Of a DNA stretch of 39,139 bases, positions 17,164-26,630 are shown piece after piece. The position numbers and the translations under genes are program-made. The first letter of the stretch is position 1. The number at the start of each line of letters is the position of its first letter. The notes beneath the pieces are model-generated. The model was given only the letters and a program-made list of their open reading frames with translations. It was not told where the DNA came from and made no database searches. This DNA is from Pseudomonadota bacterium. GTDB lineage: Bacteria > Desulfobacterota > Desulfarculia > Adiutricales > JAGVGV01. Where the stretch lies: assembly GCA_018830135.1 (NCBI GenBank), contig JAHJTB010000479.1, positions 1 through 39,139 of the forward strand. The letters run 5' to 3'.

Positions 17164-18417
17164 GTGGACCGCTTTGCTCAAATCGACCAATGCAACCGTT
17201 GCGGATTCTGCCAGGAAAAATGCCCCATCTTCCGGGTTACGGGCCACGAGGCCGGGGTGGCCCGGGGAAGACTGGCCCTTTTGTCCGCCCTCCGGGACGG
17301 GTCCCTGGACTGGTCGGACGGAATCGAGGAGCCGCTTTTCGCTTGCCTGCTTTGCGGGGCCTGCACCGCCAACTGCTTTCCGGCCGTGCCCACGGCCGAT
17401 ATGATCCTGGAAGCCCGTCGGGAATACCTGGAGCGGTCCGGCCGCAAGCCGCTGCACCGGCTCCTGTTTGACCACCTGCTCCCGTATCCCGGCCGCCTGC
17501 GCCTGGCCGCCCGAGGGGCCGCCGTCCTCCCGGACAGGGACGTGTCCCGGGTCGCCCGGGCCCTGGGCCTGCTGCGCTTCCTGGGCCGTGATTTTCCGAA
17601 GGCCCTGGACATCGTCGGCCGGGTTCCGGCCCGTCCCCTGCGCGATGGAAGCGCCCCGCGGACCTTTGCCGGTCAGGATCGAACCGGGCCGGCCATCGGG
17701 TACTTCGTCGGATGCGGCATGGACCTCGTCCGTCCCGAAGCCGCCCGGGAGACCCTGGCCCTTCTGGGCCGGCTGGGCCGCTCGGTCGAACTCCTGCCCA
17801 ACGGCTGCTGCGGCCTGCCCGCCGAAACCTACGGCGACCGCCGGGCCGCCCGGAAGCTGGCCGAAAGGAACCTCCGGCTCCTGGCCGGCCGGTCCCTGGA
17901 CCTGATCGTGACGGACTGTTCGAGTTGCGCCGCTTTTCTGAAAAAATATCCCCGGCTATTTGAAGCGGACGACCCGTGGCAGGAGACCGCGGCCGTTGTC
18001 TCCAGCCGGGTCCGCGACCTTCTGGAGGTCCTGAGCCGGATCGGACCGGGTGACGAACCCCAGGGGGAAAAATGGATCGTCACCTATCACGACCCCTGCC
18101 ACGCCTCGCGCGGGCAAGGCCTGACCAAGCCGCCGCGCGATTTTCTCGCTTCCCTGCCGGGCGTGGAGTACCGGGAAATGGAAGAGGCCGACTGGTGTTG
18201 CGGCGGGGCGGGATCATACGCTCTGGCCCACTACGACCTGGCCCGACGCGTGCTGGAACGCAAGATCGACCATATCGAAAAGACCGGCGCCCAGGTTGTG
18301 GCCAGCTCCTGCCCGGCCTGCCTCGTCCACCTCGATTACGGATGCCGGATGCGCGGCCTCCCGGTTCGGGCGGTCCATATCTCCCGGATCGCCAATCGAG
18401 GCAGGTCGTCGGAGTGA
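17164..18417 (+). CDS. glcF: Glycolate oxidase iron-sulfur subunit (GlcF-like)
   Basis: Two ferredoxin motifs (CNRCGFCQEKCP, CLLCGACTANCFP) and two CCG motifs (NGCCGLPAE, WCCGGAGSY). Confidence 0.88.
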   Translation: MDRFAQIDQCNRCGFCQEKCPIFRVTGHEAGVARGRLALLSALRDGSLDWSDGIEEPLFACLLCGACTANCFPAVPTADMILEARREYLERSGRKPLHRLLFDHLLPYPGRLRLAARGAAVLPDRDVSRVARALGLLRFLGRDFPKALDIVGRVPARPLRDGSAPRTFAGQDRTGPAIGYFVGCGMDLVRPEAARETLALLGRLGRSVELLPNGCCGLPAETYGDRRAARKLAERNLRLLAGRSLDLIVTDCSSCAAFLKKYPRLFEADDPWQETAAVVSSRVRDLLEVLSRIGPGDEPQGEKWIVTYHDPCHASRGQGLTKPPRDFLASLPGVEYREMEEADWCCGGAGSYALAHYDLARRVLERKIDHIEKTGAQVVASSCPACLVHLDYGCRMRGLPVRAVHISRIANRGRSSE

Positions 18418-18518
18418 ACGACAACGCCTTGACCTTAAGGAGAAAAGTATAAACATTCCTGGAAAACATCTTCAGCGATCAGTAGGCCCAAACCGCCGTC
18501 TGTTTGCCGATTGACCCA

Positions 18519-19211
18519 ATGTGCGGACGATTCAGCCTGTTTTCACCCCTTGACATCATGGCCGACCGGTTCGGGCTCGATGCGGCCATGGTTCCCGACC
18601 CCCGACACAACCTGGCGCCGACCCGGCTGATACCCGTCGTCCGACTCGGTCCGGAAACGGGACGCCCCGAGATCGCCCGCCTCAGATGGGGCTTGATCCC
18701 GCCCTGGGCCAGGGACGACTCCGGTGCGTCGCGCCTGATCAACGCCCGCTCGGAAACGGCCGCCGAAAAGCCCGTCTTTCGGCAGGCCTTTCGAAAACGA
18801 AGATGCCTGGTTCCGGCCGACGGGTTTTTTGAATGGCGGCGTTCCGGTATAGAGGGGATCCCCTGGTTCTTTCGCCTCAAGGACCGGCGCCTGATGGCCA
18901 TGGCCGGTCTGTGGGAACGCTGGCAAAGCCCGGACGGGCCGATCGTCGATTCCTGCGCCCTGTTGACCACAGGGGCCAACGAACTGGTTCGGCGGGTCCA
19001 CCACCGGATGCCGGTCATCATTCCGGACCCGGACTACGAAGCGTGGCTCGACCCGGACCAGGCAGACCCGGAAACCTTGAACCGGATGATGAAACCCTAC
19101 CCGGCCGGCCTGATGGCCGGGCATCCGGTGGGGACCTGGGCCAACGACCCGAACCATGACGGGCCCCTGTGCATCGAACCGGCCGAGGACGGACAGTTGT
19201 CTTTGTGGTGA
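18519..19211 (+). CDS. SRAP (SOS response-associated peptidase, YedK/HMCES) family protein
   Basis: Starts MCGRF (catalytic Cys2); LINARSETAAEKPVFRQAFRKRRCLVPADGFFEWR; HHRMPVI. Confidence 0.93.
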   Translation: MCGRFSLFSPLDIMADRFGLDAAMVPDPRHNLAPTRLIPVVRLGPETGRPEIARLRWGLIPPWARDDSGASRLINARSETAAEKPVFRQAFRKRRCLVPADGFFEWRRSGIEGIPWFFRLKDRRLMAMAGLWERWQSPDGPIVDSCALLTTGANELVRRVHHRMPVIIPDPDYEAWLDPDQADPETLNRMMKPYPAGLMAGHPVGTWANDPNHDGPLCIEPAEDGQLSLW

Positions 19212-19326
19212 TCGGGTCAGTACGGCAGGGAAGCTTCCCGTGTTGCTTTTTTCGCCGGCCACCTGTTTACTTTTCGAAGCAGCGACAAGCCGGCCTGGCC
19301 CAGGCCGCCAAGAGGAGCAGGGCTTC

Positions 19327-20574
19327 ATGCTGACAGTCTCGGAAAAACTGGAAGCGCTGGCCACTTTGGGCGTGGAACTCAACCGGGTGGCCGACCTGGA
19401 TATTCTCATGGAGCGGATTCTGTCCGAGGCCCGTCATTTCGTCAACGCCGACGCGGGCTCGATCTACATACGGGACCGAGATCGACTGAATTTCAGTTAC
19501 ACCCAGAACGCCACCCTTCAGAAAAGGCTGCCGCTTGGGGAAAAACTGATCTTTTCCACCTTTACCGTACCGATCAACGAAGACAGCATCTCCGGCCACG
19601 CGGCCTACACGGCCCGGGCCACGAACATAGCCGACGTCTATCACCTGGACGAGTCCGTGCCCTACAGCTTCGGACGGGGTTTCGACCAGGCCTCCGGCTA
19701 TCGGACCCAGTCCATGCTGACCCTGCCCCTGGTCACAAACCGGGGGGACGTGATCGGCGTGCTCCAGATCATCAACGCCCAGAACGAGAACTGTGATATC
19801 GTCCCCTTTGCCGAAGAGGACGAGAAGATGATGCGGCATTTCGCCAGCACGGCCACGGTCGCCCTGGAGCGGGCCCGCATGACCCGGGCCATGATCCTGC
19901 GGACCATTCGCATGGCCGAAATGCGGGACCCCAAGGAGACGGGCGCCCACGCCAACCGGGTCGGGTCTTACGCCGTGGAAATCTACGAGCACTGGGCCAG
20001 GAAGCAGGGCATGGGGGACAAGGACATCGACGCCAAGCGCGACGTCTTTCGCATGGCCGCCATGCTGCACGACGTGGGCAAAGTGGCTATTTCCGATACG
20101 ATCCTGAAAAAACCGGGCCGTTTCACCCCGGAAGAATACGAGGTCATGAAGCAGCATTCCATGTTCGGGGCCCGATTGTTTCTGGACCGCCAGTCCGAGT
20201 TCGACGACGCGGCCCAGAATGTGGCCCTCAATCATCACGAACGCTGGGACGGGAAAGGGTATCCGGGCCATATCGACGTGGCTACGGGAGAACCCCTGGC
20301 CGAACGGGCCGATGAAAACGGCTGTCCGCTGGGCAAGGCCGGCGAGGAGATTCCGGTGTTCGGCCGGATCGTGGCCATTGCCGACGTTTTTGACGCCTTG
20401 TGCTCCCGCCGGGTTTACAAGCCGGCCTGGGAGGAAAGCGAGGCCCTCAGCGTCATGGAGGAAGGGCGGGGCAGCCAGTTCGATCCCGACCTGATCGACG
20501 TTTTTTTTTCCATCCTGGACCTGATTCGTTCCATTCGGGACCGTTATCCCGATCTGCCGGACCCGGAAAAGTGA
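19327..20574 (+). CDS. GAF domain / HD-GYP domain phosphodiesterase-type protein
   Basis: GAF-like N-terminus (LDILMERILSEARHFVNADAGSIYIRD...), HDVGKVAISDTILKKPG and HHERWDGKGYP. Confidence 0.92.
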   Translation: MLTVSEKLEALATLGVELNRVADLDILMERILSEARHFVNADAGSIYIRDRDRLNFSYTQNATLQKRLPLGEKLIFSTFTVPINEDSISGHAAYTARATNIADVYHLDESVPYSFGRGFDQASGYRTQSMLTLPLVTNRGDVIGVLQIINAQNENCDIVPFAEEDEKMMRHFASTATVALERARMTRAMILRTIRMAEMRDPKETGAHANRVGSYAVEIYEHWARKQGMGDKDIDAKRDVFRMAAMLHDVGKVAISDTILKKPGRFTPEEYEVMKQHSMFGARLFLDRQSEFDDAAQNVALNHHERWDGKGYPGHIDVATGEPLAERADENGCPLGKAGEEIPVFGRIVAIADVFDALCSRRVYKPAWEESEALSVMEEGRGSQFDPDLIDVFFSILDLIRSIRDRYPDLPDPEK

Positions 20575-20653
20575 TATGATCGAGCCGGCGGTCCGGACGG
20601 CCCGCCGGCGGCAACGCGCCCGTCAAAGAACATCGCGTTCAGAGGTTGAGGAC

Positions 20654-21601
20654 ATGACAGGCATACGCTCCAGAAGAGCCTTGCGGCCGACCCCATCCTT
20701 GATCCTTATCGCCTGGGCCCTGTTGCTTCTGGCCTGGCCGGACGCGGCCTGGGCGGTCAAAAACCTGACCGTCGCCAAGTCCGGCGGCGGCTCTGGTACG
20801 GTCACCACCGCTCCGGCCGGGATCGACTGCGGCTCCACCTGTTCGGCCGCTTTCGCCGACGGGACCCGGGTCACCCTGACGGCCGCTCCAGCGGCCCCGT
20901 CCGGTTTCGACGGCTGGCTGGGGGCGCCCTGCCGGGGCAACGGCCCCTGCACCCTGGACATGCTCGACGACTATAGCGCCATCGCCGCGTTCAATCCGGA
21001 CAGTGACGCTGACAACAGCAGCGATACCGTGGAAAACGCCGGGCCGTACGGCGGGGACGGAAACCAGAACGGCGTGCGCGACTCGACCGAAGCCAATGTC
21101 GCCACCTTGAAATCCATCGAATACGTTTATACCACTCTGGTTTCCGAAACCGGGACCCAACTCGCCCAGGTCAATGCCCAGGAAAATCCGTCGCCGGCCG
21201 ACAATCCCAAGGACCCGTACTTCCCGTACGGGTTCTTCGGCTTCTCCGTCCAGGGCCTGAACGCCGGGGACTCGACTGTCGTGACCATGATCCTGCACTA
21301 TCCCCTGGCCATCACCACGTACTTCAAATACGGACCGACCCCGGACAACCCCGTCCCCCACTGGTACGAGTTCGTCCACGACGGCCGAACCGGTGCCCGC
21401 ATCCGGCTGTTTACCGACGCCACGGTCATCTATCTCTATCTCATGGATGGAGAACGAGGGGACGACGACCTGGCCGCCAACGGGACCATCACCGACGTGG
21501 GCGCTCCGGGCGCCCGGGCCGAGGATACGGCCAGACTCAAGGACGGCTCGGGCGGGGGCGGCGGCGGCGGGTGTTTCATCAACAGCGTCCCCGCGCCCTG
21601 A
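20654..21601 (+). CDS. Exported choice-of-anchor-like protein with Gly-rich CFI C-terminus
   Basis: Signal peptide; GTVTTAPAGIDCGSTCSAAFADGTRVTLTAAPAAPSGFDGW (InlB-like repeat); WYEFVHDGRTGARI...LMDGERGDDDLAANGTITDVGAPG; C-term GGGGGGGCFINSVPAP. Confidence 0.72.
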   Translation: MTGIRSRRALRPTPSLILIAWALLLLAWPDAAWAVKNLTVAKSGGGSGTVTTAPAGIDCGSTCSAAFADGTRVTLTAAPAAPSGFDGWLGAPCRGNGPCTLDMLDDYSAIAAFNPDSDADNSSDTVENAGPYGGDGNQNGVRDSTEANVATLKSIEYVYTTLVSETGTQLAQVNAQENPSPADNPKDPYFPYGFFGFSVQGLNAGDSTVVTMILHYPLAITTYFKYGPTPDNPVPHWYEFVHDGRTGARIRLFTDATVIYLYLMDGERGDDDLAANGTITDVGAPGARAEDTARLKDGSGGGGGGGCFINSVPAP

Positions 21602-21609
21602 GCGCGATT

Positions 21610-21640
21610 CCCGACCGAAGGACCGGGCCCTTCGGTCGGG
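21610..21640 (+). terminator. 12-bp stem-loop after the exported protein gene
   Basis: CCCGACCGAAGG / CCTTCGGTCGGG, 7-nt loop, no U-tract. Confidence 0.55.
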
Positions 21641-21666
21641 AAGCCCGATGCTTGCGGTCTTTCCTG

Positions 21667-21695
21667 TTGACATGAAGCTATAACGTAGCTATTAT
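21667..21695 (+). promoter_or_regulatory. Sigma70-type promoter with a palindrome in the spacer
   Basis: TTGACA (21667-21672), 17-nt spacer containing AGCTATAACGTAGC(T), TATTAT (21690-21695). Confidence 0.72.
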
Positions 21696-21873
21696 GTATA
21701 TATCTCAGCCATGCGAAATACCACCGCCCCGTACCGGCGGTACCCGGTGGTGTCGGAAGGGATCATGAGCGACCCCGACTTTAGTGGTTATTGCACTTCC
21801 CTGTTCAAACGTCCTCTCGGTCCGCCCGCCGCCCGCATTTTTAAAAAAACAGGCCCAGACAAGGAGACCGGCT

Positions 21874-24459
21874 ATGGACTATGTCGATAAGCTTAGGGAG
21901 ATCGTCGGCCCGGACAACCTGACGGCCAGCGAGATCGACTGCTTGAGTTGTTCCCGGGACATGTCCGTTCACGTGGGCGTGCCGGACGTGATCGTCTTTC
22001 CGGAGAACGAGGATCAGGTGGCCGCGATCGTCAAACTGGCCGCGGAGTACAAGGTGCCGGTGATTCCCCGGGGCAGCGGGACCAGCGTGACCGGGGCGGC
22101 CCTTTCGCCCTACGGCGGGATTCTCGTGGACCTGGTCCGCATGAACCAGGTCCTGGAAATCAATGTCAACGACCGTTACGTCCGGGTCCAGCCGGGCGTG
22201 GTCTGCAACGCCCTCAACACCCGACTGGCCCCCCGTCATTTCTTCCCGCCCGACCCGGGCTCCGCGCCCATCGCCAGCATCGGGGGCATGATTTCGACCA
22301 ATGCCAGCGGCGTCCGGGCCGTCAAGTATGGTACGACCAAGGACTACGTCATGGGTCTGAGGGTCGTGCTGGCCGACGGCTCGATCATCCATACCGGGAC
22401 CATCGCCCCCAAGCATTCCACCGGCATCGACTTGACGCATCTCTTCGCCTCTTCCGAAGGCACCCTGGGCATCATAGTCGAGGCTTGGCTCAAGATTCTT
22501 CCCACGCCGGAGGCCTGGAGATTTGCCCAGATCAACTTCCCATCCCTGGAAGACGCCGGTCTGGCCGTGGAAGAGATGATGACCTCCGGAATTCCTATCT
22601 GTACCTGTGAAATCCTGGACCGGGTGTCCATCGACATCATGGCCGGCAAGCTGGCCCTGGACGTGCCCCCGGAGGTCCAGTGCCAGATACTGCTGGAGAT
22701 CGACGGGAGCCGGTCCGAGGTCGAGGCCCATTCCAGGCGGATCGATGAGGTCCGCGCCGGGCATCGGGCCATCGAAATCCACTGGACCACCAATCCCGAG
22801 GAGCGGGCGGCCCTGTCCCGGGTCCGCCAGGGCCTGGTGCCGGCCATGAGCCGCATCAAGCCCTTTCATCGCCTGGTGCCGCTGGTCGAGGACTTCGGCG
22901 TGCCCATGTCGGCCGTTCCGGCCACCATCCGGGGCATCCAGGAGATCGGCGAACGGCACGGTTATCCCATCGCCACCTTCGGGCATATCGGAGACGGCAA
23001 CCTGCACGCCACCTTCATCATGGACGTGACCAATCCGGACGAATGGGCCAAGGTCAAGGGGATCGCCCTCGAGTTCATCGACCTGACCCTGGCCCACCAG
23101 GGCACGCTTTCGGCCGAGCACGGCCTGGGCATGGCCAAGAGCCCCTATATCGGCCGGGAACTGGGCGAGGCCGCCGAGGTCATGAAAAAGATCAAAAAGG
23201 CCCTCGATCCGGACAACATCCTCAATCCGGGCAAGTCCGTCTTCGAAGGGGCCATCAACGACATCCTGGACCGGTCGGCCTTCGACGCCCTGGTCGAGGA
23301 CCCCGCCCGGCTCAAGTCCTTCGGCCCGGAGGTGGACCAGGAGATTCTGGCCTGTATCCAGTGCGGCTTCTGCCGGGCCGGCTGCCCCACCTTTGCCCGG
23401 ACCCGGCTCGAGTCCATGAACGCGAGGGGCCGGGTGACCCTGGCCTACAACATGCTTGTCGACCGGGTCGAGCCATCCGAAGACCTGGCCAAACGCCTCT
23501 ACCAGTGCATGATCTGCCTCAACTGCAAATACACCTGTCCGGCGGGCGTGGACCTGTCGGCGATCATCCACGCGGCCCGGGAACGCCTGGTCCGGGAGGG
23601 CCATCTTCCGGAAATCCATCGCAAGCTGATCGAAAGCATCGTCGAACACGGCAATCCCTTCACCGAACCGGCGGACCGGCGGGCCGACGTGTATCCCACG
23701 AGTTTCAAAAAAAAGGACCGGGCCGAAACCCTGCTGTTCATCGGCTGCGTATCCTCGTACCAGGACCTCAAGGTCGTTCCGGCGGTCATCCGGCTGGCCG
23801 AAGCCGCGGGCGAGGACTTCACGGTCCTGGGCGAGGACGAGGTCTGCTGCGGCTACTATTCCTATCTTGTGGGGGACACGCCGGCCTTCAAGGGATTCAT
23901 GAACGAGGCCATTTCGAGAATTGAGCGTATCGGGGCCAAACGCCTGGTGGCCACCTGCGCCGGCTGCTACAAGACCTTCCGGGACCTCTACCCCAAATAC
24001 GGCGGCGGTTTCGGTGAGACCCGACTGCTGCATACCGTCGAATACCTCGACGAATTGATCGCCGGGGGCCGTTTTGAATTCAAGCCCGGCGGCGAGCCCC
24101 TCAAGGCGGCCTGGCACGACCCCTGCGACATCGGCCGCCACATGCAGATTTTCGATCCGCCCCGGCGAGTGATTCAGGCCCTGCCCGGCCTGGAGCTGGT
24201 CGAGTTTCCCATGAACCGCAACCTGGCCAAGTGCTGCGGCGGCGGCGGCGGGGTCAAGGCCTTTGACAACACCATGGCCGGAGACATCGGGTACGACCGG
24301 GTTCTCCAGGCCGTCGGCGTCGGAGCGGACCTGATCGTGTCTGCCTGTCCTTCCTGCAAAAACAGCTTGAACCAGGGCGCCGCCCGGGCTCGCAAGGAGA
24401 AGAAGGGCCGGGTCAAGGTGATGGACCTGACCGAACTGGTCGCCTCGCGGCTGGCCTGA
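21874..24459 (+). CDS. Fused FAD-binding / (Fe-S)-CCG 2-hydroxyacid oxidoreductase (D-lactate dehydrogenase / GlcD-GlcF-like)
   Basis: PRGSGTSVTGAALSPYGG, HIGDGNLHATFIMD, SAEHGLGMAK, LNPGKSVFEG; then CIQCGFCRAGCP, CMICLNCKYTCP, EVCCGYYS, KCCGGGGG. Confidence 0.9.
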   Translation: MDYVDKLREIVGPDNLTASEIDCLSCSRDMSVHVGVPDVIVFPENEDQVAAIVKLAAEYKVPVIPRGSGTSVTGAALSPYGGILVDLVRMNQVLEINVNDRYVRVQPGVVCNALNTRLAPRHFFPPDPGSAPIASIGGMISTNASGVRAVKYGTTKDYVMGLRVVLADGSIIHTGTIAPKHSTGIDLTHLFASSEGTLGIIVEAWLKILPTPEAWRFAQINFPSLEDAGLAVEEMMTSGIPICTCEILDRVSIDIMAGKLALDVPPEVQCQILLEIDGSRSEVEAHSRRIDEVRAGHRAIEIHWTTNPEERAALSRVRQGLVPAMSRIKPFHRLVPLVEDFGVPMSAVPATIRGIQEIGERHGYPIATFGHIGDGNLHATFIMDVTNPDEWAKVKGIALEFIDLTLAHQGTLSAEHGLGMAKSPYIGRELGEAAEVMKKIKKALDPDNILNPGKSVFEGAINDILDRSAFDALVEDPARLKSFGPEVDQEILACIQCGFCRAGCPTFARTRLESMNARGRVTLAYNMLVDRVEPSEDLAKRLYQCMICLNCKYTCPAGVDLSAIIHAARERLVREGHLPEIHRKLIESIVEHGNPFTEPADRRADVYPTSFKKKDRAETLLFIGCVSSYQDLKVVPAVIRLAEAAGEDFTVLGEDEVCCGYYSYLVGDTPAFKGFMNEAISRIERIGAKRLVATCAGCYKTFRDLYPKYGGGFGETRLLHTVEYLDELIAGGRFEFKPGGEPLKAAWHDPCDIGRHMQIFDPPRRVIQALPGLELVEFPMNRNLAKCCGGGGGVKAFDNTMAGDIGYDRVLQAVGVGADLIVSACPSCKNSLNQGAARARKEKKGRVKVMDLTELVASRLA

Positions 24460-24503
24460 CCCGGACCACGAACCACCCTGACCGGACCGAGAAGGAATAG
24501 ACG

Positions 24504-25748
24504 ATGACCGAAGCGGACAAGACCAAGCGGAAACCCATCGAAGCCACCAAAACCTGCCGACGGCTCATGGCCGATCATTTCCGGGAGCTGGACGAGGCGG
24601 CCCGGTCCGGGGCGCCCAAGATCGCCTGGTGCACCAGCGTCGGACCGGCCGAACTGCTGCGGGCCATGGGCTTCCTGGTCTACTTCCCTGAAAACCACGG
24701 GGCCATGCTCGGCTCGACCCGCATGGCCGCGGACCTCATCCCGGCGGCCAACGCCATCGGTTATTCCCCGGACATCTGTTCCTACCTGACCTCGGATATC
24801 GGCTCCTACCTGCGGGGGGAGACGCCGCTCAAGACGGCTTACGGCATGGACCTGCCCCGGCCCGACGTGCTGGTATACAACACCAACCAGTGCCGGGACG
24901 TCCAGGACTGGTTCGCCTGGTACGCCCGGGAGTTCCAGGCCCCTCTGGTCGGCATCCACACCCAGCGCGGCGTGGGCCCGGTGATGAAGAGCCACGTCGA
25001 GGACCAGGCCGCCCAGATACGGGCCTTGATCCCGACCCTCGAGGAGGTCTCGGGCCGGAAGTTCGACCTCGACCGGCTCAAGGAGACCGTGGCCGAGTCC
25101 CTGGCCGTGACCCGGCTTTGGAGAGCCGTACTCGAGTGCGGGGCGGCCCGACCCTCGCCCCTGACATTCTTCGACGCCTGCATCCTCATGGGGCCCGCCG
25201 TGGTCGCTCGGGGCACGCGAGAGGCCACGGTCTACTATGAACAGCTTCTCGCCGAGCTGCGGGAAAAGATCGGGAACCGGGAAGCGGCGGTGGAAGGCGA
25301 GCGGTTCCGCCTCTACTGGGAAGGCATGCCGGTCTGGGGGCGGCTGCGCGCCCTGTCCGATCTTTTCCTTGGACTGAAAAGCGGGGTCGTGGCCTCGACC
25401 TACTGCAACTCCTGGATTTTCGACGCCCTCGACCCGGACCAGCCCTTCGAGGGCATGGCCCGGGCCTATATCGAACTGTTCATCGTGCGCAACGACGACT
25501 TCAAAGAGGACTACATCGCCCGGATGCACGATTTGTACAAACTGGACGGGATCATCTACCACGACGCCAAGACCTGTCCCAACAATACCAACAGCCGCTA
25601 CGGCATGCCGCAACGGCTGGAAGAACGGTTGGGGCTGCCGTCCCTGACCATCAACGGCGACCTTAACGATCTGCGTTGCTACTCCGAAGAGCAGAGTGTG
25701 ACCAACATCGAGGCCTTTGTCGAACAGTTGGCCGATGATCGGGTCTGA
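24504..25748 (+). CDS. 2-hydroxyacyl-CoA dehydratase / benzoyl-CoA reductase / DCCP family subunit (HgdB-BcrB-like)
   Basis: KIAWCTSVGPAELLRAMGFLVYFPENHGAML, SYLTSDIGSYL, YNTNQCRDVQDWF, HDAKTCPNNTNSRYG; adjacent activase. Confidence 0.87.
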   Translation: MTEADKTKRKPIEATKTCRRLMADHFRELDEAARSGAPKIAWCTSVGPAELLRAMGFLVYFPENHGAMLGSTRMAADLIPAANAIGYSPDICSYLTSDIGSYLRGETPLKTAYGMDLPRPDVLVYNTNQCRDVQDWFAWYAREFQAPLVGIHTQRGVGPVMKSHVEDQAAQIRALIPTLEEVSGRKFDLDRLKETVAESLAVTRLWRAVLECGAARPSPLTFFDACILMGPAVVARGTREATVYYEQLLAELREKIGNREAAVEGERFRLYWEGMPVWGRLRALSDLFLGLKSGVVASTYCNSWIFDALDPDQPFEGMARAYIELFIVRNDDFKEDYIARMHDLYKLDGIIYHDAKTCPNNTNSRYGMPQRLEERLGLPSLTINGDLNDLRCYSEEQSVTNIEAFVEQLADDRV

Positions 25749-25764
25749 CGGCCGGGAGAAGCGA

Positions 25765-26571
25765 TTGAGCGGCGATTCGACATGCTACGCCGGTGTGGAC
25801 ATCGGGGCCCGGGCGGCCAAGGTGGTCCTGATCGACGCCGAGGGAGGCCTGCTGGCCCGGGCCCTGGCCGGTTCCGGGACCGACTACCAGGCCGTGGCCG
25901 AACGGCTGCTGTCCGACTGCCTCGACCAGGCCGGCCTGGCGCGGGACCGGATCGCCGGTTGCGTGGCCACGGGATACGGCCGCCGCAACGTCCCGTTTGC
26001 CAACGGGGCGCGCACGGAAATCAGCTGCCATGCGGCGGGTTGTTTTTTTCATTTTCAGCGGGCCATGACCGTCATCGACATCGGCGGGCAGGACAACAAG
26101 ATCATCAAGGTCGATGGGCATGGCCGGCGGACCGGTTTCAAGATGAATCGCAAGTGCGCCGCGGGCACCGGCGCCTTTCTGGAGGAAATGGCCATGCGTC
26201 TGGACCTGCCCCTTTCGGACATGAACGGGCTGGCCGGGCGGTCCGGGGCCGTGGTGGAGCTGGGCAGTTACTGCACGGTTTTCACGGCCACGGAAATACT
26301 GGAAAAGATACGGGCCGGCCATCAGGTGCCGGACATCGTCCGGGGGATTTTCGTCAGTATCGCAAAGCGGGTCCTGGAAATGGACTCCATTGCCGACACG
26401 CCGGTCATGTCCGGCGGCGTGGCCGCCCACAACCCGGTCCTGGTCGAGATCATGTCCGGCATGATCGGCCGGGAGGTGCTGACGCCGCCCGAGCCGCAAC
26501 TGATGGGGGCCTGGGGCGCGGCCCTGGCCGCCCGGGACAACCGCCGCGCCGGCGATCATAATCGGGTCTGA
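25765..26571 (+). CDS. BcrA/BadF/HgdC-type ATPase activase
   Basis: YAGVDIGARAAKVVLID (ASKHA phosphate 1), IDIGGQDNKIIK, NRKCAAGTGAFLEEMA, ELGSYCTVFTATEI (two cluster cysteines), SGGVAAHNPVLV. TTG start at 25765 after gggaga; ATG at 25735 is an alternative. Confidence 0.9.
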   Translation: MSGDSTCYAGVDIGARAAKVVLIDAEGGLLARALAGSGTDYQAVAERLLSDCLDQAGLARDRIAGCVATGYGRRNVPFANGARTEISCHAAGCFFHFQRAMTVIDIGGQDNKIIKVDGHGRRTGFKMNRKCAAGTGAFLEEMAMRLDLPLSDMNGLAGRSGAVVELGSYCTVFTATEILEKIRAGHQVPDIVRGIFVSIAKRVLEMDSIADTPVMSGGVAAHNPVLVEIMSGMIGREVLTPPEPQLMGAWGAALAARDNRRAGDHNRV

Positions 26572-26630
26572 TTCGGTCGGGCCGCGTCCGACGGACCGGT
26601 CCGCCTTTTAAAAAGAGGGAGGAGGAAGGC

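Noticed and set aside
21841-24141. 766-aa antisense ORF opposite the FAD/Fe-S oxidoreductase
   Set aside because: Composition typical of shadow ORFs; the plus strand carries multiple intact catalytic motifs.
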